This document shows, one piece after another, positions 56,691 through 64,000 of a stretch of DNA of 64,000 bases; within the stretch, counting starts at the first letter, position 1, and every line of letters begins with the position of its first letter. The DNA is from Cyprinodon diabolis. Its lineage: Eukaryota > Chordata > Actinopteri > Cyprinodontiformes > Cyprinodontidae. Under the pieces are notes generated by a model that saw only the letters and a list, made by a program, of their open reading frames with translations, was not told where the DNA came from and made no database searches. Position numbers and translations under genes: made by a program. The stretch spans positions 26,122,762 through 26,186,761 of the forward strand of contig CM060080.1 of NCBI GenBank assembly GCA_030533445.1, given 5' to 3'.

Positions 56691-57580
56691 AACTGAGGTA
56701 AAACTTAAATATTCGCCCCTAAACTTTATTTATTTTAATGATTTCATAGGACAACAGATCTTTCCCAGTGGGGCCTACAAAGTGGACAGCCAAGAATTAA
56801 AAAGAAAAAGTGATGTCGGGTAGAGCAAGGCAAAACACTTGGTATAAAAAAGACTCCATTTCATATCCATGTACTAAAACCACAGTGTATGGTTTAAGAA
56901 TCTGTTGCAGTCAATGGTGAGAAAATTCTCAGAACTCATCATGATGTGATTAAATTGTATGTTATCACAGAAAGCCATGCATCACACTCTATTTGGGCCA
57001 GATGACTCATTAAATGTGACCACACTTAAACCAAGCTAAATTAAAAGACCTTTCACTTATAGATATGTTTTTGAGTTACAGATCAACCAGGTACCTGGTT
57101 GGTTAAGGTTTGATCACACATTGTGTGCCATCTAAGAAATCAATCACCTAATTATTATTTAAAATCAATTAATCAGAAATGAATTAATTTTCCAAAAGTT
57201 AAAAAATAAAGAGAATGACTGAAAAAAAAACGGGTACAAAATAATAACAGTAATGAAGTTCATTTAAAAGAAATATAAAATAGTAGTGTCTACTGTATGC
57301 ACACACATTTAAGCAGCACATTTCATGCAAATTTCTGTGGAGCTGCTTTCTGTGCTGATATGTGAGAGAGAATGGAACTAAATCTCTGACCTTTGGATTA
57401 CCAGATATATTTCTTTTTTTGCAAAATGATTCATTTTTTTATAATGAACTAAATATAAAAAGGAAGTCAAATGGGAATTTAATCAAGGTAATTAATATAA
57501 AAAGACACAATTTTAAGAGGTGATAAATATCTTATCTACTCTTAAACCTTTGGGACAGAGGGATAAAAAAAAAATCCAGC
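56691..57580. other. AT-rich non-coding DNA
   Basis: No gene or assigned repeat. Confidence 0.4.
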
Positions 57581-57589
57581 AATGACATC

Positions 57590-58440
57590 CTTCTAATTTA
57601 ATTCGTAAAGACCATAATTAACGACCTGCAGGCTGCAGAAGACCCCATTTAAGACTGTGGGCAGAAAGGACCTCAGCTGGAAGAGTAAAAAAGGAACTTT
57701 TTATTGAATTCCAAGTTAAATCGGAACTATCAGTTATTTCAGAGAAAAGGTCAACTCTTATAGAGTTTCTCGGAAATTTTAAATATGGCCGCTGAAAGAG
57801 CATACCTGGCATAATGTGGTCCTCTAATTTTTTCTGGTTAATTAATGAAACCATTGTGAATTTGCAAAAGCAAACAAAGAGCCAAGCTCTCCTAAATCAT
57901 CAGTGCCCTTCGATGTGGTTATTACCAGGCGGCAGGTGAACCCCGGCCTTGACGCATGACAGATTAGATCTTCCTACAGGATGGGCCGTCCATTTATCTG
58001 CCTGATAAACTCAGAGCCTCTCTCTATTTTCAATCATCAGAGAGGAAATGAGATCAAGAATCTAATGACGCCAACAACCCTCACACAGATGACTGCATAA
58101 AACAATGCTCCCGATCTTGGGTAGCTCTGCTTATGAGCAGAGAAAAAAGGCTCCTATTGTGATCTGTGAGGAAGCGATTATTTACGATATATCAGATAAC
58201 AGGGAGCTTTCTTTATTTGAAAGAGGAATTTCATAATGTCTGTCTCTATTCTGCCCACTCCAGTGTGTCGCCGTTAAATCACATCACAGGGTTCTTGCTG
58301 TTCCACAGAGGTCCGGGCCAGTTATCCGACAGCCTCCTGTTCCCCTGTCAAAAATTTACAGGTGCAGGGCTTGTGCTTCCCCCTGCAGCCCTGCTTGCGG
58401 GTCACCCCCTCCCCTACTGTCCCTGACATGCATAGCAAGC
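57590..58440. promoter_or_regulatory. Strong candidate conserved non-coding block
   Basis: A long repeat-free stretch with CCATAATTAACGACC near 57611, GGTTAATTAATGAAACC near 57836, CTTTGT-type sites (AGCAAACAAAGAGCC near 57869), GACAGATTAGATC near 57958 and CAAGAATCTAATGACG near 58053. Frames on both strands lack protein resemblance. Homeodomain and Sox-like site density suggests an enhancer cluster. Confidence 0.48.
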
Positions 58441-59649
58441 ATCCTGGCCCTCGTAAAACTGACATCTTCACTAAACTATGCTAACAAGGCCGCAGTGATT
58501 TGTATATGCATGCCTGCTGGTATGTGAAATGGTGGCCTGGGTGTAGGTGTGGGGGGGTCAGTGGTGGGATCTAAGGAGAGCAAACTCAAAGCATCCGCCA
58601 TCAGACTGTTCACCTATGTAAAGACTAACCTTATATGGATTAACAAAAATACGTAGATTAGAGTTCATGGGGTTTAATGTGTCAGGAAGGCGAGGTCCAG
58701 TGAGCCGCTCCCTGATTTCCTTCTGCAGGGATTTATAGACTTCAGCCTGAATGGCTGTACAGGTGCAGAGCAGAGACAACCCTGCTCTGCTAATGCAATG
58801 TATTACAGAGCAACAAACCTCAACCAGGGTGTCAACAAAAACAGACACTATTATTTAAGGGTGTTATTTTTAAAGGTTCAAAGCTTGAATCCCAGGGTGG
58901 TATAAAAAGAAAGATAGAGAAAAAATGTATGATGTAAAATAAACAAGGTAAAAAATATCTATTCAGTAAACATTTATATAAATATTTAAGTATGAATACT
59001 TGTTTTTGTTCCCATATTCCATTGATTTGCTTTGAATGAATTGTGCGCTGCAACAGCTCCAATTCTGATTATTAACCGTATTTCTTCTAGAAAATATCAT
59101 ATATATGTTTTATTTTTATACAAAAAATGTAATATAAACATTGCAGTTTTTGCAATATAAAAGGAATGCATACATCACAGGTAAATGACACAGTGCATTT
59201 CAAATCATCCAAGCCAAATAGGAGAGAGGTCAACCTTTGAAGTTGCATAAAGAACCTTAAAAAATCAGGGTTAGACAGTATTAATATCAAAATTCACATT
59301 TTTTATTTTCTGAATTATTGTAAACTCAGTTAACTAGAGTATACGATTTTTAATGCTCTAAGCAAGATTCTGTATCTGTATTGTTTTAAGAAATGTTAAA
59401 TAGTCTGAATTCCTTAAGGTGGCAATCTTATACAGTAGTAGTAAAACTTGGATGTTTCTAAGAAAGACAGGGTAAAGTTACTGTAAGTAAAAAGATCAAC
59501 CTTGCATTTTAAAATCATGAATGATGAAAAAAAAGCTCCTTCTTTATGAAAAAAAAAATTTATTGACCCTGCACAAATAAGTGGGTATAGACCATGGATA
59601 ATTGAGGCATTTTTGCTAGCACATGTTTTTTTGTTTTAAAGCCTTAGTG
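58441..59649. other. Non-coding DNA
   Basis: The 96-codon minus frame at 58558-58848 has no recognised domain. The remainder is AT-rich. Confidence 0.4.
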
Positions 59650-60106
59650 TGTCAGGTTGTGTGGGGGTTTTTAAGAGGACCCAAATGTAGTCGTAGAGGT
59701 ACTGATTGCTGCTTGCAAAGTTTAATAAAAAAATGTTTTTTTAAAACTTAGTCCAGAACTGAGAGATGAAAAAACTCAAGAACCAAAAAGCTGAAAAAAT
59801 AATGACAAGGATCCAGCAAAGAGTTGCTGAACAGGAGGTGTATATATGGGAGACAGAAACAATGGGAGGACTAATTAGCTGATAGGGAGCAGGTGTTGAC
59901 AGAAGTAACTAGAAGGAGTTAAGGGAAAGGAGAATGGCACAAGGGGGCAACATTGATTAACTTAAAAAAATAAAACACAGCTTAAATAAAAAACAAAATG
60001 GAAAAGAAACCAATGATCAAGAAAAAAACAGAATAAAATAAATCAAACTGTAACTGAGAACCTAAAAAGAAATAAACAGAAATCCACAAAGGGCACAATC
60101 ATGACA
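59650..60106 (-). mobile_element. Solo LTR (D), gypsy-type
   Basis: On the minus strand it begins TGTCATGATTGTG (end at 60106) and ends CACAACCTGACA (59650). It has CACCTGCTCCCTATCAGC, a TATATA box (59841-59846) and an ATTAAAC signal near 59720 followed by ACATTTGGGTCCTC. These are the usual parts of a fish gypsy LTR. No clear target duplication. Confidence 0.65.
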
Positions 60107-61690
60107 CAAATTATATAAATAAAGAGAGATAAAATGTTGAATGTGAAATATTTATTTTATTAGCTATTAACTGACAAATTTAGCCTTTTCAAATGCTTCT
60201 TTATTAAGGTTTCGGGAAGTCTTACCTTAAATTGATTTAAGTTAGCGTGTTGGACTTGAGTAAATTCCTGATAAATATCACATTTTGGCCTTAAACACAA
60301 TGAGTTAAGAATGAAAATGAAAAAAAAAACTGCATTAAAATGTTTGTTAGTACAGTTTAGAAGTCAAACGTAAAATGTTTGCCAAAGGGAAAAAGAAACA
60401 ATGCATTTTATTTATTAGAGTCTTAAGTGCATCAGAAGGCAGTGTCACTGAGATCAGTTTTGTATTTAGAAAGGGCCGAGGGGATCCATTGTTTTATGGA
60501 GCCATGCATTTACTCTCAAAGCACTCAAATTATATGTAGCAAGATGGGTGGACTTTTCCACACAGGTGACTCCAATGCTAAGGGTTTTGATGACTGATGG
60601 AGTATGTTATGATGAGAAAAATAAGCAAAAGAAATTCAATATTGTTTTCTCAGTTTTTAACTTCACAGAAATAACCCATGCAAATTTGAAAAATTAAAAA
60701 CACAAGTAAGAATGTAAAGGTAAATCTCCAAAGTAATGCAAAGACGCTGGGGGAGTGTCTCCTAAGGCCACTAAAACCACACCTAAGCGCTATTCCATTT
60801 CACTGAAACAGTTAAATATTATATTTCCATTCTGGGTTTTGATACAAGGAGATCTGTGGAAGCTTCCCCGAAACACCAGATGTCATTTAGATGTTTTTTC
60901 AGGCTAAATCTGGGTGGGCCATCATAGCCTTTATCCAGTTCAGAAATACTTGTTGAAAATTAGGCTTTTTTTGTTTGGTCTGAGTTTGTCCCAAGTTAGT
61001 CCAATAGCAGACGATGAAAACTGGGTTTTCAATTTTTTACCTTCACTTTTCAACCAAATGTAGATGCCGTCACCTATTCTATGTCTTTTCAACCAATCTT
61101 TGTTGGTTCATTGGGGAAACAGAGGAGAGTCGTCCTGCTTCCTGTCTGCAGACATGGACTACGGCTGCTGAACGGGGGACTTGCTCACTAACTGTTCGTA
61201 GAAGATGGTAAACTTAGAGCAATCGCTGCTCAATGTGTTGTCACCAAAGTCTTCAACAAGACAGAAAAAGTAGCCAGTTATGTGGCTAATCACTTTTTTG
61301 CAAATAAAGTCTCTAGAGGGATGTGAAAATGCGCTAAATATGGCTGCTGAGCAGGCAACAACTCATTGGTAGCCTTGCTGTTGGCTTTTATCCTGCTAGA
61401 GCAGTAGGGGGTGGGCCGATGCTGAAGACATGTGCATGACAACAAACTGTTGGACACCCCCAGAAAAAACGGAAGCACAAGAAATATGGGAATCCAAATT
61501 TTATTGTATTACCAAAGTGGAATTTCAAAAGATTGGGAGACTTTTTACACACGTAGAACAACACATTTATGACATAAGAAAATCAGGTAGTCTTAAATTA
61601 TATTTTTTTATTACAACAGTCAATAATGCTGCAAAGCATTTTTTTCCTAATATCACACTATTCTAGCTTTGTTAAATGTAAATGAAATGT
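60107..61690. other. Non-coding DNA
   Basis: No gene. A GC-richer patch at 61040-61210 has frames without family resemblance and could be a decayed TE. Confidence 0.4.
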
Positions 61691-61699
61691 ATCCGCTTG

Positions 61700-62090
61700 T
61701 CTGTACAATCATGTTCCTACAGCCCCCCCTCTTTGCTTCGAATCAGCTGGCAGTGACTAAGTAGAAGTGCACACAAGAGCGCCTGATCTCCCTACGAGTG
61801 GGGCTGTCAGCAGCACCCTGAGTGGGCTGTGTGGAACTCCTGTCGGACAGTGTCAAATTTCCACAGTACAGACTGATGCCTTCTTGTCCTGCTCATAGCC
61901 ATAGCTCAATGGGGCCTTTGATGGGCCACCCGAGGCCTTTCATCACGCACCCTGGCACAGAGCATGGAGACCAGGGGGTGGGTGCCACACAACACCTGGC
62001 AGGTATGCAAACCCACGTGCCTGACACAAAACAAAAGCTACACTGTGAGGCATTTATTGGAAATTAATTTCCTCTCCCTCATCTTTTCAC
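61700..62090. promoter_or_regulatory. Candidate conserved non-coding element
   Basis: A GC-balanced unique block with CTCAATGGGGCCTTTGATG, CGAGGCCTTTCATCACG and GGAAATTAATTTCC, a perfect 14-bp palindrome near 62060-62073. The 81-codon frame has no domain. Confidence 0.42.
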
Positions 62091-63490
62091 ACTCATAACA
62101 GCCCAAACAGGAAGGAACAGGAGGAGCAGGGGCAGGACTCGGTCAAGACAAATCAAGAGGTGGAGGGTTTGTGGGTATTTAATGAAAATACAGGTGCATC
62201 TTGATCTATAAGTTTATGATTAAAACCCAGTTAATATCAATAACTCAGATGTTATTGCATACATGATTCACTTCAAATGTCGCGAAGTGGTATATTTCAG
62301 CTGCTCTGTTAATTTTAATGAGAATCGCAATTTGTTTTTTGTTTTATTTTAGGACTATATAACTCCAATAGAAAATCTGTTCTACTTAAAAGCACAGCAA
62401 TGTAGTGGACATTGCCTGTGTCCCTTCTGATGTTCTTATGAATATTTGTCAGATGCCTTTATTTTGTTTTCCTTAATCTTAATTTTCTTTAACCTTTAGC
62501 TTGTCAACATTTTGAGTCTAGTATTTTACATCTACTTACTGATCTAGGTGGGGTACATTTGTTTTTCAATGAAATGCCGTGATTCTGTGGTGATTAAACA
62601 AGGTTTTGCTCCCTTTGCCAGCTTGGGCAGGTGCTGAGTCCTACAAAAAAAATAAAATAAATAAGCATCTTTGTAAAGCTTGTTGTCAGGACTAGGGAGG
62701 CTTAGTATACTCAAATTTTAACCTTTTCAACAAAGTAGACCAGCAGTAGATGACTTTGCTCCAAAAACCTCATACTGGACCTCCAGCATTTCCAGTCTTC
62801 CTCCAGACTCTGGGTCCTCAATTTGCAGATAAAATGCAGAATTTCTTTTTATTTTAAAAGGGATTTAGCTGAGCAACACATTCCAGCTACACTCAGGGTA
62901 GGAGGTGTTAGATGTCTTAAATTATAAACGGACAAACCACAAATTAAATTAAACTTCATATCCTGGAATCATATGTGTGTGGTGTCCCTCCTGTTGCAAT
63001 GCAAACCTTGTCCATCCCTTAAGTGTATAAGTGTGTGTACCAAGTTGTGCACCATCTTATCTTTCTACCACTATTTTCTCTTCCACTTAATCTTCCATTA
63101 ATTCATAGCTTTTCTTCCTTTTGTCAAATTGAGATTTTTTTTACATGATTCTGCAAAAAAAAAAAAAATTCTTTATCTTAAAGACTTTTTTATTTTCTCA
63201 TGTTATATTCTAATTTGTGCAAGAAACTGAAATCATCCAAATAAAGTGAAATCTACACCTGAAATATATTACTATGTAATGAATTTGACCTCACTTTACC
63301 CTTTTCTAATAAATTGTTTTAAATACACCCATAGTTGTAATAAAAATAGCCTAAAATAGCAGCTATTGACAGCAAGAATTAAAAGAGGTGAATATAAGAT
63401 GACTGTATGTGATTCAGTCTTTATCTTACTTGGCCTTCCCCTGTTCCCATACACCTGCACTATGCACTCCACCTCACCTGTACCCTTCCA
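62091..63490. other. AT-rich non-coding DNA
   Basis: No gene or assigned repeat. A-runs near 63155-63168. Confidence 0.4.
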
Positions 63491-63492
63491 TT

Positions 63493-63518
63493 CCCCCCCC
63501 CCCCCCCCCCCCCCCCAT
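63493..63518. repeat. Poly-C tract
   Basis: About 26 uninterrupted C. Length in the assembly is likely unreliable. Confidence 0.95.
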
Positions 63519-63529
63519 CCCGTCCCTTG

Positions 63530-64000
63530 GATCATCCTCTTCCTCCCTTATCTGCAGTTCAAAGTGTGTTGACTGAATTATCTCCAGCCAGTCAGAGAGA
63601 AAGGAAGCAACTGTCGACAGCTCTCAGTGAGCGGTAGAAAACTTTTCCCTGTCAGCTGGTTGGTTAACTGCTCTTTACCATCTAATCCTGAGGCAAAGGG
63701 TTGAGAACATTGACATCTTCACATGAACAAACGGGTTCAGTGTTTTCTGAGGGACAGAGCGGTGTCATGAGATATTGGATGCTCAAAACCAGAGAGGAAG
63801 TCAAGGTTTCAGGTTTGAGTGGCCACAGAGAGCGGTTGAGCAAAGTGTTGAGAGCACCGGCATGTTGGCCAGGTACGCAGGAGGACAGAGGGAGGATTTC
63901 ACTGAAGTCTAAGCACCTGCATTCCCCAATATAAGGAATCTGCTGCCATATTACTCCCATAATCACATCTACCCAAGAGACTTTAAATTCAAACATCAGC
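63530..64000. other. Unassigned DNA at window edge
   Basis: A balanced stretch with an open 104-codon minus frame (63682-63996) that resembles no family I know. It may continue beyond the window. Confidence 0.35.

Noticed and set aside
63682..63996. 104-codon minus frame at the window edge
   Set aside because: No recognised domain or exon boundary; the window end prevents a decision.
1..64000. CRISPR arrays, operons, ribosome binding sites, prophage or plasmid features
   Set aside because: The sequence is plainly vertebrate nuclear DNA. No regularly spaced direct repeats or compact gene strings occur.

Overview
The window looks like AT-rich nuclear DNA from a teleost fish, most likely a percomorph-type genome. 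The evidence is its repeats: Tc1-like, hAT and TTAA-target DNA transposons, L2-like and CR1-group LINEs, Ty3/gypsy elements and solo LTRs, tRNA-derived SINEs, and (TA)n, poly-C and tetranucleotide arrays. There are no operons, no compact coding, and no recognisable intact host gene. Most open frames of 60-120 codons are chance frames or pieces of transposable elements (TEs).

Between the repeats the window reads like a gene desert. Several stretches (about 14.9-15.6, 24.5-24.8, 30.4-30.8, 32.7-33.3, 34.4-35.3, 38.9-39.7, 48.1-48.7, 52.3-52.4, 57.6-58.4 and 61.7-62.1 kb) have balanced composition, homeodomain-like TAATTA/TTAATT cores and no coding frame. They have the texture of conserved vertebrate non-coding elements, but that can only be confirmed by alignment. 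Host-gene signals are weak: a minus-strand 56-codon frame ending in a good splice donor (19.76-19.92 kb), a CpG-rich promoter or first-exon candidate (13.18-13.41 kb) and a TATA-bearing GA-rich stretch (9.2-9.85 kb).

TE layout in order: a non-autonomous hAT (1.46-2.92 kb) holding a 134-bp insertion with a 97-nt near-perfect palindrome; a tRNA-SINE with a 10-bp duplication (16.07-16.23); two degenerate L2-like LINE 3' ends (16.6-18.85); a solo LTR (20.0-21.05) split by a 544-bp element that carries a RecQ-like helicase start and a perfect 9-bp duplication; solo LTRs at 25.6-26.2, 28.6-29.3 and 59.65-60.1; a minus-strand SINE (35.7-35.9); a Tc1 relic split by a hAT that itself holds a LINE tail (39.75-41.35); a SINE (42.0-42.36); a gypsy element split by a solo LTR (42.67-45.75); a nearly complete Tc1-like transposon with one in-frame stop (46.55-47.77); a second, diverged copy of the helicase-bearing element (50.41-50.91); and a CR1-group LINE split by a TTAA element and by a hAT (54.1-56.7).

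The most unusual item is the pair of short elements about 30 kb apart. Each keeps the first exon of a RecQ-like helicase and carries perfect hairpins just inside its ends. The nested insertions also allow the TE activity to be ordered in time.
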